Shown: positions 45,216-55,113, numbered from the stretch's first letter. The stretch is 64,000 nucleotides of DNA from Oxalobacteraceae sp. CFBP 13730 (GCA_014841835.1 JACYUQ010000003.1:1-64000); one strand, 5' to 3'. Notes: generated by a model not told the origin, from the letters alone. Translations and numbers: made by a program.

Positions 45216-45443
45216 ATGAATGCTGACCATTTAGCCCTCCTGCTGGTTCGAGAAATGCCCTACGGCAAATATAAGGGCCGCAAGATTGCCGATATGCCCG
45301 GCCACTATCTCGGCTGGCTCGCGCACGAGGGCTTTCCACGCGGCGAGCTGGGCCAGTTGCTGGCCCTGATGTACGAGCTCGACCACAACGATCTGCGCAG
45401 CTTGCTCGATCCACTGCGCAGCCCGCCAGGTCGGCGCGGGTAA
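45216..45443 (+). CDS. DUF3820 family protein
   Basis: A 75-residue protein of the DUF3820 family (annotated elsewhere as a putative quorum-sensing-regulated virulence factor). The conserved core is MPYGKYKGRKIADMPGHYLGW (split here by one residue at each side) followed by FPRGELGQLLALMYELDHN and LLDPLR. It is a small cytoplasmic protein; the GKYKG core recalls nuclease-associated domains. It is shorter than most annotation thresholds but complete. Confidence 0.85.
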   Translation: MNADHLALLLVREMPYGKYKGRKIADMPGHYLGWLAHEGFPRGELGQLLALMYELDHNDLRSLLDPLRSPPGRRG

Positions 45444-45490
45444 TTGATACTTTCTGGCAATTAAAGCGACATACCGGCGATGCGCATCGG

Positions 45491-45496
45491 TATAAT
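45491..45496 (+). promoter_or_regulatory. -10 box before the lone receiver gene
   Basis: A perfect TATAAT 24 bp before the ATG at 45521. No good -35 hexamer is present at the right distance. Confidence 0.35.
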
Positions 45497-45520
45497 CGGA
45501 CATTCATTGACGAGTTCATC

Positions 45521-45922
45521 ATGCCGAACGAACAAGCATCATCGCCACTGGTCCTGGTTGTCGAAGACGACGATCATATCGCACAGGTACTGCGCTTCAT
45601 GCTCGAACGCCAGAGCTACCGTGTCACGCATCTGGCCGACGGCCGCGCCGCGAGCGCGCATATCGCCGCGGCCGCCGACATGCCGGCGCTGATCCTGATG
45701 GACGTGATGCTGCCCTACCTCGACGGCTTTGAACTGGTTGCGCTGGTGCGTGCACGGCCCGACTGGCACGCGGTGCCAATCCTGATGCTCACGGCAAAAA
45801 ATACCGAACGCGATACCGTGCGTGCACTCGATGCCGGCGCCAACGATTTCGTCAGCAAGCCGTTCGAGCCCAACGCATTGCTGGCGCGTGTGCGGCGCCT
45901 GATCCAGACCCAGGGCGCCTGA
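45521..45922 (+). CDS. single-domain response regulator
   Basis: A 133-residue receiver without output domain. The acidic cluster VEDDD is at 14-18, the phosphoacceptor is Asp61 in LMDVMLP, the switch residue Thr91 and the conserved Lys113 in SKPFEPN are present, so it should be phosphorylated. It ends ten residues after the receiver fold. It acts by protein interaction. The nearest kinase is the Cache-HAMP-PAS kinase at 47708-49999, separated by one gene. Confidence 0.9.
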   Translation: MPNEQASSPLVLVVEDDDHIAQVLRFMLERQSYRVTHLADGRAASAHIAAAADMPALILMDVMLPYLDGFELVALVRARPDWHAVPILMLTAKNTERDTVRALDAGANDFVSKPFEPNALLARVRRLIQTQGA

Positions 45923-45972
45923 GGGGGCCGAACCGTACGCGCCGATTCGGGCTCTTGACTTAAAATCAAGTC

Positions 45973-47676
45973 ATGTCCCGTTCGCTCCCACTCCTGTTTG
46001 TTCTTTCGCTGTCGACCACCCCCGCGCTTGCTGCCAGCCTGCAGCTGTGTCCGGGTCCGCTGGTCGTATCCCCCGGCGCCATCACCGCGCAAACCACCGC
46101 GCGCGATGGCACGATCCTGCATGCCATCGTCACCGAAGAGCCCGGCAAACAGCAGGCCAATTGCAGCGTGCTGCCGTTGCCGACGGCCGTCATGGGCGTG
46201 CAGGCGCTGCATTTCCTGCCGCCGGACGCCAGTCCCGGCAAGACCATCCTGCTGCGCGGGATCGAGGCCGACAAAGGTAAATCGTTCAGCGTCAGCGAAC
46301 ACACGCTGGTCAGCGACCAGCCCGCGCCGCGGCCGCAAGCCCCGATGCCGTTCGGTGCCAGCCTGCTGGGCGCGATGCAGGCGCGCACCCATGGCGATAC
46401 GGCGCGCGTAGGTGCCGAGATCAAGGACGGGCGTTTGTACCTGACCTGCCGCCCAGGCACGAAGCCGGCCGGCGTCACGCTGCTTGGCCCGTGGTTCCTG
46501 CCGCGCGCACGCGCCGTCATGCAGGCGGCGTTCGCCGGCGAAGGCCGCTTTGCGCTGCAAGTCGCCAGCGGCGCATCGGGCAAGCCCGAGCAGTCGTTCG
46601 CTCTCGGCACATTGACCGGCGAGCAGCGCGTGCAGACGGCGCGCTTCGACCTGCCTGAAAAGCTCGACCGTGCGCATTGGCGCGAGCTGTCGGTGGCCTG
46701 CCCGCAAGGCGCGGCAACCTTGCGGCTCGATGCATTGACGCTTCAGGGCGCCGCTGACACCGATCCGGCCGCTGCCTCCCGCGCGACCTGGACCTGGAGC
46801 CCCAACGAATGGCGCGAACGCGGCGCAGCGCTGCTGGACTGGGCGTTTCAACAAAAGATCGGTGCGGTCTTCATCACGGTCCCGATCAAGGATGGCAGTG
46901 TCGACGACGCGGCGCAACTGGGTGCGTTCGTGCGCCAGGCCGGCAGCCGGGGCATCGCAGTCAGCGCCATGGAGGGCACGCCCGAGATGGTCCTGCCGGC
47001 TGCGCAAAACGCGGCCATCGCACGCCTGCGCGCCTACGCCGCCTACAATGCGGCCGCCGACGACGGGGCGCGCCTGAAGGGTGTCCAGTACCACATCGAA
47101 CCGTATCTGCTGCCGGCCCATGTGCTGCCGCAGGCACAGCGCGACCGGCGTTATCTCGAACTGGCGGCCAGGCTGCGCCAGGCGGCCGGCCCGCTGACGC
47201 TGGACTTCGTGGTGCCGCACTGGTGGGCCGACAAGAACGCGCTGCTGACCGGCATGGCGAAACACGCCGACATCCTGACGGTCAAGAGTCCGCGCACCGA
47301 TCCGGCGCAGATCTACCGCCTGGCCGTGCCGTTCCTCGACTGGGGCGTCGAGCATGGCAAAACCGTGCGCGTGGCGCTCGATGCTGGCCCGATCGGCGCC
47401 GGCGTGCAGCGCCGCTACGAGCGCCGTCCACCCGGTGCGCGCGGCGACCTGCTCGTGTTCACGCTAGGTGGCCAGAAGATCCTGCTGCTGCAGCAGGTGC
47501 CGGCAGCGCACGACAAGGCGCAGGCCTACGCGCTGGCCGCCAGTCAAGAGATCGACGCCGCCGACGCCAGCTTCCATGCCGACAAGGGCGCACTCATGCG
47601 CGTGCTGCCACAGCTCGAAAGCACGTTCGGGGCCTGGGAAAGCTTCGGCGGGATGGCGCTGCACGACTTGCGCTGA
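45973..47676 (+). CDS. secreted protein, possible TIM-barrel, unknown function
   Basis: A 567-residue protein with a signal peptide (MSRSLPLLFVLSLSTTPALA). The first 260 residues look like beta-sandwich material; from about 270 (WTWSPNEWRERGAALLDWA) the order of strands and helices (IGAVFITVPIKDG, GIAVSAMEGTPE, VQYHIEPYLLP, LTLDFVVPHWW, ADILTVKSPRTD) reads as a TIM barrel, as in glycoside-hydrolase-like proteins. Catalytic Glu or Asp cannot be assigned. Location would be periplasmic or extracellular. The 3' end carries a 13-bp tandem repeat covering the stop codon. Confidence 0.7.
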   Translation: MSRSLPLLFVLSLSTTPALAASLQLCPGPLVVSPGAITAQTTARDGTILHAIVTEEPGKQQANCSVLPLPTAVMGVQALHFLPPDASPGKTILLRGIEADKGKSFSVSEHTLVSDQPAPRPQAPMPFGASLLGAMQARTHGDTARVGAEIKDGRLYLTCRPGTKPAGVTLLGPWFLPRARAVMQAAFAGEGRFALQVASGASGKPEQSFALGTLTGEQRVQTARFDLPEKLDRAHWRELSVACPQGAATLRLDALTLQGAADTDPAAASRATWTWSPNEWRERGAALLDWAFQQKIGAVFITVPIKDGSVDDAAQLGAFVRQAGSRGIAVSAMEGTPEMVLPAAQNAAIARLRAYAAYNAAADDGARLKGVQYHIEPYLLPAHVLPQAQRDRRYLELAARLRQAAGPLTLDFVVPHWWADKNALLTGMAKHADILTVKSPRTDPAQIYRLAVPFLDWGVEHGKTVRVALDAGPIGAGVQRRYERRPPGARGDLLVFTLGGQKILLLQQVPAAHDKAQAYALAASQEIDAADASFHADKGALMRVLPQLESTFGAWESFGGMALHDLR

Positions 47677-47701
47677 CGACTTGCGCTGACGACTTGCGCG
47701 A
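47663..47701. repeat. 13-bp tandem repeat over a stop codon
   Basis: Copies of ACGACTTGCGCTG at 47663-47675 and 47676-47688 and a third, lacking the last two bases of the unit, from 47689. The stop codon of the secreted-protein gene (47674-47676) lies at the junction of copies one and two, so the array adds a second TGA in the same position of the next unit but in another frame. Probably a recent slippage product. Confidence 0.8.
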
Positions 47702-47707
47702 CCAGGG

Positions 47708-49999
47708 TCACGCCAACGGCAACTCCACCGTAAACCGCGTCCCTGCACCGGCCCGGGTTTCGAATCCGATCGAGCCGCCGTGCTCTTCGACGATCGCCTT
47801 GCTGATGGAGAGGCCCAGGCCCGAGCCGCTGCGCTGACGCGAGTCGGCCGCGTCGGCCTGCGCGAACCGTTCGAACACGCGGCTCTGGAATTGCGGGGGG
47901 ATACCGGGCCCTTCATCGGTCACGCTCAGGCGCGCCCAGCCCGGGCGCTGCGCCAGGCCCAGCGTGATCGCCTTGCCGGCTGGCGTAAACTTGATTGCGT
48001 TCGACACCAGGTTGGTCAGCACCTGCACCATGCGGTCATGGTCGATCTCGGACTGCACCCGTTCGGCGCCCGGCGGCATGTCGAGGCGCAGCGTCACGCC
48101 CGCCTGGCGCGCCTGGCCTTCCATGGCATCGGCCACGTGATGCATCAGCGGCGCCAGCAACTGGGCGGTGCGCTGGTATTCCATATGGCCCGCTTCGATC
48201 TTCTGGATGTCGAGCAGGTCATTCACCATCCGCATCAGGCGATCGCAGCTCTGGCTGGCGATCGCGACCAGCCTGGCGGCATCGGGCGGCAGGTTGCCGG
48301 CCATGCCGCCGTCGAGCATCGACAACGACGCGTGGATCGACGTGAGCGGCGTGCGCAGCTCGTGCGAGACGGTTGAGACGAATTCGTTCTTCATGCGCTC
48401 GACCTTCTTGCGCTCGGAAATATCGTGCAGGAAGATCGAGAAGAACGCGTCTTCGCCCCCGCCGGCCAGCGTCACCGTGCTCTCCACAGTGAACTCGAAG
48501 CCCTGGCGGTTGATCACGGTGCGCTCCATGCGGCGGGCGAGCATGAACTGGCCGTTGTGGCGGAACGACTGCAAGGCCTTGCCGATGCTGTCACGGTAGC
48601 GTTCGGGCAGGATCATTTCCGCCAGCGGCCAACCGACGGCCTCATGGCGGGTCCAGCCGAACATGCGTTCGGCGGCCGGGTTCCAGTCCACGATCATGCC
48701 GCGCAGGTCGACCGCGATAAACGCATCCTGCGCCGCTTCGACGATGGCGATGATGCGGCCCTCGCTGGCGCGCACTGCAACCAGCGCACGTTCCAGCTCC
48801 TGGGTGCGGCGATCGACCCGCTGTTCCAGCGTGTCGTTCAGGGTCTGCAGGTCGGCGCGGCGCTGTACCAGCGCCGTCACCAGCGCGTTGAGCGCGCCCG
48901 ATAACTGATGCACTTCGGTATAGCTGCTCCCGGCCGGCACCAGTTCATGTGTGTCGCCGCGGCGCAGGCCGTCGGCCGAACTGGCCAGCGCCGCGAGCGG
49001 GCGCGTGATGCGGCGTGCCAGCAGCCAGCCACCCAGCGAGAACAGCAGCGCCAGCACGCCACCGCTCCACAGGGCGCGTGCGCGCAACTGCCGCACCGGC
49101 GCATAGGCATCGTCGAGATCCTGACGTACCAGTACGTGCCAGCCAAGGCCAGTGTAGTCGCCCACGGCCTTGGTCGACGCATAGCCGACCAGGTAGTCGC
49201 GCCCATCCGGCCAGTGCTCGACCGCGTACCCGGTATGGCCTTCGCGCGCCTCGCTCAGGCTGCCGGGTTTGATGGTGGTGTCGAGCAGGTCCTGCGGCCC
49301 GAGCAGCACGACCCCTTCGGCACTGACGATCAGCGCCTGCACCTTGTTGCGGGTCTGGACCGGCGCGATGATCGAGCGTTCGACCTCACGCGCCCACTCC
49401 CACGACAGGTGCGTGCCCATCACGCCGGCCGGCTGGCCGTCGGCGCCCAGGTAGGGAAAAGCAACGTCGACGAAGCGGCGCGGCTCGCCCTGCTGCACCG
49501 GCAGCAGCTTGGCCAGCAACACCGCCTCGTGCACATCGCCGACATACTTGCCTGCCAGTGCGTTGCTGAACCAGGGCCGCTTGGCCACGTTCTTGCCTTC
49601 GAGCAGGCCGCGCGCCTCCACCAGCACGGTGCCGTCGAGGTCGGCCAGGCCGATCCATTCGTAATAGCCATAGGTCGATTGCATGTCGGCCAGGATGCGG
49701 CGCCGCTCGGCCTGGCTGGTCGCCGGCGAAATCAGATCGTTGCGGCGCGCCATCAGGCGCACTTCGCGGAACCGTTCATACATGCCGCGATCGAGCTTGT
49801 CGGCGGTCTGCATCGCCATCTCGCCCAGCCCCCCGCCGATGCTGCTCTTGACCTGCGCCGTCGCCGAGCGTTCGACCACTTCGACCAGCAACAGCGTGAG
49901 AACGCCGCTCATCAGCGTGAACGCGAGAGCAAGCCGTGCACCCAGTCCGCGCGGGATCAGGCGGTGCCAGAAGGATGGTGAATTCTGCATGAAAAACAT
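47708..49999 (-). CDS. Cache-HAMP-PAS histidine kinase
   Basis: A 763-residue membrane sensor kinase. Membrane segment 1 at about 20-42, a periplasmic double-Cache-like domain (about 60-300, with PWFSNALAGKYVGDVHEA), segment 2 at about 311-328, HAMP (329-380), a coiled coil, PAS (about 410-530, ending DISERKKVER), HisKA with His546 in VSTVSHELRTPLTS, and HATPase (about 650-760, with SNAIKFTP and GSGLGLSI). It lacks its own receiver. The stop lies 31 bp from the convergent secreted-protein gene. An ATG at 49990 is an alternative start; neither has a clear ribosome site. Confidence 0.9.
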   Translation of the reverse strand: MFFMQNSPSFWHRLIPRGLGARLALAFTLMSGVLTLLLVEVVERSATAQVKSSIGGGLGEMAMQTADKLDRGMYERFREVRLMARRNDLISPATSQAERRRILADMQSTYGYYEWIGLADLDGTVLVEARGLLEGKNVAKRPWFSNALAGKYVGDVHEAVLLAKLLPVQQGEPRRFVDVAFPYLGADGQPAGVMGTHLSWEWAREVERSIIAPVQTRNKVQALIVSAEGVVLLGPQDLLDTTIKPGSLSEAREGHTGYAVEHWPDGRDYLVGYASTKAVGDYTGLGWHVLVRQDLDDAYAPVRQLRARALWSGGVLALLFSLGGWLLARRITRPLAALASSADGLRRGDTHELVPAGSSYTEVHQLSGALNALVTALVQRRADLQTLNDTLEQRVDRRTQELERALVAVRASEGRIIAIVEAAQDAFIAVDLRGMIVDWNPAAERMFGWTRHEAVGWPLAEMILPERYRDSIGKALQSFRHNGQFMLARRMERTVINRQGFEFTVESTVTLAGGGEDAFFSIFLHDISERKKVERMKNEFVSTVSHELRTPLTSIHASLSMLDGGMAGNLPPDAARLVAIASQSCDRLMRMVNDLLDIQKIEAGHMEYQRTAQLLAPLMHHVADAMEGQARQAGVTLRLDMPPGAERVQSEIDHDRMVQVLTNLVSNAIKFTPAGKAITLGLAQRPGWARLSVTDEGPGIPPQFQSRVFERFAQADAADSRQRSGSGLGLSISKAIVEEHGGSIGFETRAGAGTRFTVELPLA

Positions 50000-50254
50000 G
50001 GGAGTATCGATTGTCCAAGCGTAGCATGCAGATGATGGCCCAGGGCAATACTACACTTGGTAATTGACCGATAGTTACAGGAAAAGCCCAGAGATTTACC
50101 CAAGTTGCTTAAATGTGTTGCGAGAGCGCCTTGTCAGAACAACCCCGCAGGTCGTGGCATTGCAGCAGCCATCGGGGTGATTCCGCACGGCCACGCCGGA
50201 TTTCCGATAAACTTGCGCCCTACAAGTCTATCGTCATCGATTGGAAATACCGTC

Positions 50255-50938
50255 ATGCAAGCCGCCGCCATTCCCGCCAACCTCCCGCCAGCCCTGCTCG
50301 ACTACGCGACCTCGTGCGCGCTGCCGACGCCGTGGGCCGAGTTCACGCTGCATGCCTGGGTCGAGGCAGCCACCGGCAAGGAACACCTGGCGATGGCGCT
50401 TGGCGACCTGGGCAACGGCGAACCAGTGCTGGCACGCGTGCATTCCGAATGCCTCACCGGCGACGTGATGTTCTCGCAGCGCTGCGACTGCGGTGCCCAG
50501 CTCGAAGGCGCGCTGCGCCGCATCGCCGAAGAAGGCCGCGGCGTCGTGCTGTACCTGCGCCAGGAAGGCCGCGGCATTGGCCTGCTCAACAAGATCCGCG
50601 CCTACCGCCTGCAGGAAGCCGGCGCCGACACCGTCGAAGCCAATCTGCAACTGGGCTTTCACGCCGACGCCCGCAACTATGAACTGTGCCGGCCGATGCT
50701 GGCGCAGTTCGGCATCAAGGCAGTGCGCCTGATGACCAACAACCCGCGCAAGATCGACGCCCTCACCCGGCTGGGGATCACGGTCACCGAGCGCGTGCCG
50801 CTGCTGGTCAATCGCAACGCCCACAACAACAGCTACCTCAATACCAAAGAGGCCAAGCTGGGCCACATGATGGCGCCCCTGACGTCCGTCGAGCAGGGCG
50901 AGCCGGTAGCCCCGGCAGCGGTCACGCCGTTTGCCTAG
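50255..50938 (+). CDS. ribA: GTP cyclohydrolase II
   Basis: A 227-residue enzyme of riboflavin synthesis that converts GTP to the diaminopyrimidine precursor. The zinc cysteines are Cys66, Cys77 and Cys79 in SECLTGD and SQRCDCG, and the substrate/catalytic [10 protein letters not shown] is at 101-110. Length equals stand-alone RibA (about 200-230); no RibB domain is fused. No FMN riboswitch is visible in the 255 bp upstream. The ATG at 50255 starts at the family N-terminus, while the upstream in-frame part is unrelated. Confidence 0.95.
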   Translation: MQAAAIPANLPPALLDYATSCALPTPWAEFTLHAWVEAATGKEHLAMALGDLGNGEPVLARVHSECLTGDVMFSQRCDCGAQLEGALRRIAEEGRGVVLYLRQEGRGIGLLNKIRAYRLQEAGADTVEANLQLGFHADARNYELCRPMLAQFGIKAVRLMTNNPRKIDALTRLGITVTERVPLLVNRNAHNNSYLNTKEAKLGHMMAPLTSVEQGEPVAPAAVTPFA

Positions 50939-51016
50939 CCCATGGCGCGCTAACGCGCGCAAGTCCGGCCGCTGCGATGGCAAGATAGCGGTTTCTACCT
51001 GTTCCCTGGCAACCGC

Positions 51017-52483
51017 ATGAACCGGGTCACCCTTGCACGCTCGTTCGCACTCCTGCTGACCGGCCTGGCGCTGGTCGCAGCGCCCGCCATCTTCACGCCG
51101 CCGGCGGTTGCACAGACGGGTGCCGGCGCCGTCGCGCGCGCCGCACTGGCTGCACCGGCAGCGGCGCATGTCGCCGCCCCAGTCCCGCAGATCGCGGTCG
51201 ACACGCCGCCAGCCGCCACGCCCACCGAGCTGATTCCCGGCGAAGTCGATACGCAGGACGCCCTGCCCCAGCCGTCGTCGGCCGCGCAGGATCTGTACGA
51301 ATCGGCGCGCAGCGACCTGCTGCAGATCCGCATGCTGCTCAAGAACGGGCGCACCCAGTCCACGGTCGGCTCGGGCTTCTTGGTCGGCACCAGCAATCTG
51401 GCGCTGACCAATTACCACGTCGTCTCGCAGATGGCGCTCGACCCGGCCATCTACACGGCCGAATACATCGACACCGATGGCAATACCGGCCCGGTCGAAC
51501 TGCTGGCGGTGGACGTGCTGCACGACCTGGCGGTGGTGCGCATCAACCGCAATGGCAGCGGCTTCTTCAAGGTGCCCGAGCAAAAAGTGAAGCTGCGCCA
51601 GGGCCAGCCGCTGTACTCGCTGGGCAATCCGCTCGACCTGGGGTTCGCGATTTCCGAGGGCGCCTACAACGGCGTGCTCAAGCGCAGCTTCTATGACCGC
51701 CTGATCTTCAGCGGTCCGATCAACTCGGGCATGAGCGGCGGGCCGAGCGTGACCGCCAGCGGCACCGTGGCCGGCATCAACGTCTCGCGCCGGCGCGACG
51801 GCGAATCGGTCAGCTTCCTGGTGCCCGTGATGTACGCGCAGGAGCTGCTGCGCAAGGTGGCCGAGCAGGCCGCGCCCCCGCCCGACTTCAATCCGCTGAT
51901 CGGCAAGCAGTTGCTGGCGCACCAGGGCGGCATGGTCGACCGCCTGCTCGAAGAACCACTGACGCTCAAGGGCATGGGGCCGTATCTGGTGCCGGTGCGC
52001 GAGTCCGGTCAGGTACGTTGCTGGGGCCGCTCCAATTCGCGCGGCGCCGCGTACGCGGTCGACGCCATGAGCTGCGTGATGCAATCGGCGGTATTCGTCT
52101 CGGACGTCCAGCAGACCGGCAACGTGTCGATGACGCACCGCTACATCCGATCGGGGACGATGGACCCGATGCGCTTTGCCGCGCTGGCCAGCGATATCTT
52201 CCAGGTCGATAACCTGGGCAGCACGGGCGATCCGCGCCTGACCAAGCCGTTCTGCACCGAGCGCTTCGTGCACACCCGCACCCTGCCGCTGCGCGCCGTG
52301 ACCTGCGTGCGTGCTTACCGCAAGTTCGAAGGCCTGTACAACTTCACGCTGCTCACGGCCAGCACCGACGCCTCGCAGGCCAGCCTGCAAAGCCGGCTCG
52401 ATGTCTCGGGCGTGTCGTACGAAAACGGCATGCGCGTCACGCGCGCCTATCTCGGCGCATTCGGACGTACGGTGCGCAAATGA
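51017..52483 (+). CDS. secreted trypsin-like serine protease
   Basis: A 488-residue protein with a signal peptide (1-32, cleavage after VAQ or AVA), an Ala/Pro-rich linker to about 95, a chymotrypsin-fold protease domain (about 96-285) and a C-terminal domain of about 190 residues I do not recognise. The triad is His134 in LTNYHVV, Asp170 in LHDLAVVRI and Ser240 in SGMSGGPS, so it should be active. No PDZ domain, unlike DegP. The last codon overlaps the start of the FHA gene (ATGA), which implies coupled synthesis. Confidence 0.88.
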   Translation: MNRVTLARSFALLLTGLALVAAPAIFTPPAVAQTGAGAVARAALAAPAAAHVAAPVPQIAVDTPPAATPTELIPGEVDTQDALPQPSSAAQDLYESARSDLLQIRMLLKNGRTQSTVGSGFLVGTSNLALTNYHVVSQMALDPAIYTAEYIDTDGNTGPVELLAVDVLHDLAVVRINRNGSGFFKVPEQKVKLRQGQPLYSLGNPLDLGFAISEGAYNGVLKRSFYDRLIFSGPINSGMSGGPSVTASGTVAGINVSRRRDGESVSFLVPVMYAQELLRKVAEQAAPPPDFNPLIGKQLLAHQGGMVDRLLEEPLTLKGMGPYLVPVRESGQVRCWGRSNSRGAAYAVDAMSCVMQSAVFVSDVQQTGNVSMTHRYIRSGTMDPMRFAALASDIFQVDNLGSTGDPRLTKPFCTERFVHTRTLPLRAVTCVRAYRKFEGLYNFTLLTASTDASQASLQSRLDVSGVSYENGMRVTRAYLGAFGRTVRK

Positions 52484-53430
52484 GCGGCCCGTGGACCATC
52501 GAGATGCTGGCGCGCAACGGCGAGGTGCTGCACCGGCACCGCGTGACCACGCTGCCGATCCGCCTTGGCCGCGCCTACGACAACGACTTCATCGTCGATG
52601 ACGACTACGCCGCGGCGCACCACGCGCTGGTGGAACTGGGCCCCGACGACGGATTGCTGATGCGCGACCTCGATACGAGGAACGGCATCAACCACAAGGG
52701 CCGGCGCGTCAAGGAACTGACGCTGGGCGGCGACACCGTCGTGCGCATGGGGCACACGTCGCTGCGCATCCGCCCGGCCGCGCACCCGGTGCCGCCCGAA
52801 CTGGTCGACCGCACGATGCACGGCTGGGAAGGCATGCTGCCGGGCGCCGCCGGCATCGTGCTGTGCGTGCTGACCGCGCTGCTGGTCGCCTGGCTGCTCG
52901 ACGCCGGCGCCGATCCCGAACGCTACGCGCTGTATCCGGCGCTGGCCGTGGGTGCGGGTCTGGCCTGGAGCGGCATGTGGGCGTTTTCCAACCGCCTGTT
53001 CGGCCGCCGCGCGCGCCTCGGGCGCCACCTGTTCATTGTGGGCTTCGGGCTGGCCGCGCTGGTTGGCGTGCGCCTGCTGGCCAGCGTGGTGGCGTATGCG
53101 TGGTCGCTCGAATGGCTGACCGGCTATGGCTCGCATGCGGTCGTGGTGACGGTGGCATTGATGATCTACTTCCACCTGGCCACCGTCACGCCGCAGTTCC
53201 GGCGGCGTCTGCGCATCTCATGTGCAGGGATCGCGGTCCTGGTGTCGCTGCTGATCCTGGCCGGGAACATGCAGCGCAATGGCCGCACCGCCGACGAGCT
53301 GTACATGCCGGTGCTGCTGCCGCCCGAGCTGCGCGCCAGTCCCGATGTGCCGGTGGCCGAGTACATGGGCAGCGTGGGCGCGATGAAGCGCGAGATCGAC
53401 GCCGAGCGCCGCGGCAACGCCGCCGAATAA
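52480..53430 (+). CDS. FHA domain membrane protein
   Basis: A 316-residue protein with an N-terminal cytoplasmic FHA domain (about 5-98; LGRAYDND near 29-36, HHALV, RNGI at 67-70) and about five membrane segments from 115 to 260. FHA domains bind phosphothreonine peptides, so this protein may read Ser/Thr kinase signalling at the membrane. No kinase gene is nearby in the window. It overlaps the protease gene by 4 bp; a periplasmic protease and a membrane phosphopeptide reader made together suggests a signalling or quality-control pair. Confidence 0.85.
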   Translation: MSGPWTIEMLARNGEVLHRHRVTTLPIRLGRAYDNDFIVDDDYAAAHHALVELGPDDGLLMRDLDTRNGINHKGRRVKELTLGGDTVVRMGHTSLRIRPAAHPVPPELVDRTMHGWEGMLPGAAGIVLCVLTALLVAWLLDAGADPERYALYPALAVGAGLAWSGMWAFSNRLFGRRARLGRHLFIVGFGLAALVGVRLLASVVAYAWSLEWLTGYGSHAVVVTVALMIYFHLATVTPQFRRRLRISCAGIAVLVSLLILAGNMQRNGRTADELYMPVLLPPELRASPDVPVAEYMGSVGAMKREIDAERRGNAAE

Positions 53431-53448
53431 GGCGGGCGCTCAGGACGC

Positions 53449-55113
53449 TCAGTCCAGCGCCGCCAGCAGGCGGCTCACCGTCTCGGCCGCGATCGGCTTG
53501 GTGAAGTGCTGGTCGAACCCGGCTTCGCGCGAGCGCGCCTGGTCTTCTTCCGAACCCCAGCCGGTGACGGCGACGATGGTCATGCGTGCCAGCTCTGGCA
53601 GGGCCCGCAGGCGCGTGGCCAGCTCGAAGCCCGTCATGCCGGGCATGCCGATATCGAGGAACGCGACGTCCGGCACGAACTCCCGGGCCAGGGTCAGCGC
53701 ATCGCGCCCGTTGGTCGCAGTGCGGATCTCGTGCGAGTTCAGTTGCAGCAGCAGCGACAAGCTTTCGGCGGCGTCGACATTGTCGTCCACCACCAGGATG
53801 CGGTACGTGCGGCGCTGCGCCGTGCGGCGGTCCTGGCGCGCGGTGTCCTGGTCCGGCACCGCCATGCGCGCGCCCAATGGCAGGCGCACGGTGAACGTGC
53901 TGCCAAGACCGGCGCCGGGACTTTCGGCGCTGACGCTGCCGCCATGCAGCGCCACCAGCTGGCGCACCAGCGACAGGCCGATGCCCAGCCCACCCTGTGC
54001 CAGGCCCATGTTGCGGCCGACCTGGTTGAACATCTCGAAGATCGTGTCCTGGTGTTCGGGCGGAATGCCCACGCCGCTGTCGGTCACCGATACCACGGCC
54101 TGCCCGCCGCCACTGCCGCCGCTGCGTTCCTTGTGCACCGTGAGGCGAATGCTGCCGCCGGGCGGCGTGTACTTGGCCGCATTGGTCAGCAGGTTGTTGA
54201 TCACCTGCGCGACGCGGGTCGGGTCGATGTCGAGCAGCAGCGGCTCACCCCACATGGCGACATCGAGCACGTGGCGCGCCCCCTGGATCATCGGCGTGCT
54301 GGTCTCGACCGCGCTTGCCACCACGCGGTTCAGGTCGACCAGCTGCTTGCGGATATCGATCTTGCCGCTGGTGACGCGGGCGACATCGAGCAGGTCGTCG
54401 ATCAGGTGCGTCATCTGGCGCGTCTGGCGCTCCAGCATTTCGCGCACGCGCTCGATCGTTTCGGGACTGTCGGCGCGCAGGCGCATAATTTCCAGGCCGG
54501 TGCGGATTGGCGCCATCGGGTTGCGCAGCTCATGCGCCAGCACGGCCAGGAATTCGCTGCGGTGGCGGGTAGCCTCGGCCGACTCGTGTGCCTGACGTTG
54601 CAGCGCCGCCTCGACACGGTGGTGCTCGCCGGCGTCGATCTCGAAGGCCGTATGGAAGAAACCGTGCACGCTGCCGGTGGCGTCGCGCAGCGGCGAGAAG
54701 GCGGTGCTGAAGTGACGCGTGCCAGGGGTGTGCGTCGATGCGGGCAGCAGCAGCACGTCGTCGAGCCAGGCCGGCGCGCCGGCAAGCGCACTGTCGACCA
54801 GCGGTGCCAGGCGCGGCCAGGCGGCGGGAAGGATGCCGGACAGCGGCTGGCCCAGCGCCTGTCGGTACTCTGCCCCCAGCAGCCTGGCGTAGGCATCGTT
54901 GAACAGCACCGGCATGGCGGGCGACGCCGGCGTGCCCCAACCGACCAGCGCCGGGTGCCGCGCATCGAGCATCAGATCGACCGCAACCCGTAATTCGGGC
55001 GGCCAGCCAGCCGCATTGCCCAAGGCGGTGGCTGCCCAATCGTGGCGGCGCACCAGGGCGCGCATGCCCCCATCGTCGGAGGAAATGGAAGAAGGTGGGA
55101 CTGGATCGCTCAT
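53449..55113 (-). CDS. PAS hybrid histidine kinase
   Basis: A 554-residue soluble hybrid kinase: PAS domain (about 45-165), HisKA with His194 in LAHELRNPMAP, HATPase (about 295-420, NNLLTNAAKYTPPGG split over the N-box; GGLGIGLSLVR), and a receiver (about 438-554; VVDDNVDAAESL, acceptor Asp in FLDIGMPG, FTKPI). No membrane segment. The ATG at 55113 is chosen because the longer frame upstream has no domain. It diverges from the LytS-like kinase gene at 55263 and may share a control region with it. Confidence 0.9.
   Translation of the reverse strand: MSDPVPPSSISSDDGGMRALVRRHDWAATALGNAAGWPPELRVAVDLMLDARHPALVGWGTPASPAMPVLFNDAYARLLGAEYRQALGQPLSGILPAAWPRLAPLVDSALAGAPAWLDDVLLLPASTHTPGTRHFSTAFSPLRDATGSVHGFFHTAFEIDAGEHHRVEAALQRQAHESAEATRHRSEFLAVLAHELRNPMAPIRTGLEIMRLRADSPETIERVREMLERQTRQMTHLIDDLLDVARVTSGKIDIRKQLVDLNRVVASAVETSTPMIQGARHVLDVAMWGEPLLLDIDPTRVAQVINNLLTNAAKYTPPGGSIRLTVHKERSGGSGGGQAVVSVTDSGVGIPPEHQDTIFEMFNQVGRNMGLAQGGLGIGLSLVRQLVALHGGSVSAESPGAGLGSTFTVRLPLGARMAVPDQDTARQDRRTAQRRTYRILVVDDNVDAAESLSLLLQLNSHEIRTATNGRDALTLAREFVPDVAFLDIGMPGMTGFELATRLRALPELARMTIVAVTGWGSEEDQARSREAGFDQHFTKPIAAETVSRLLAALD

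Noticed and set aside
50000..50254. FMN riboswitch before ribA
   Set aside because: None of the conserved FMN element blocks is present.
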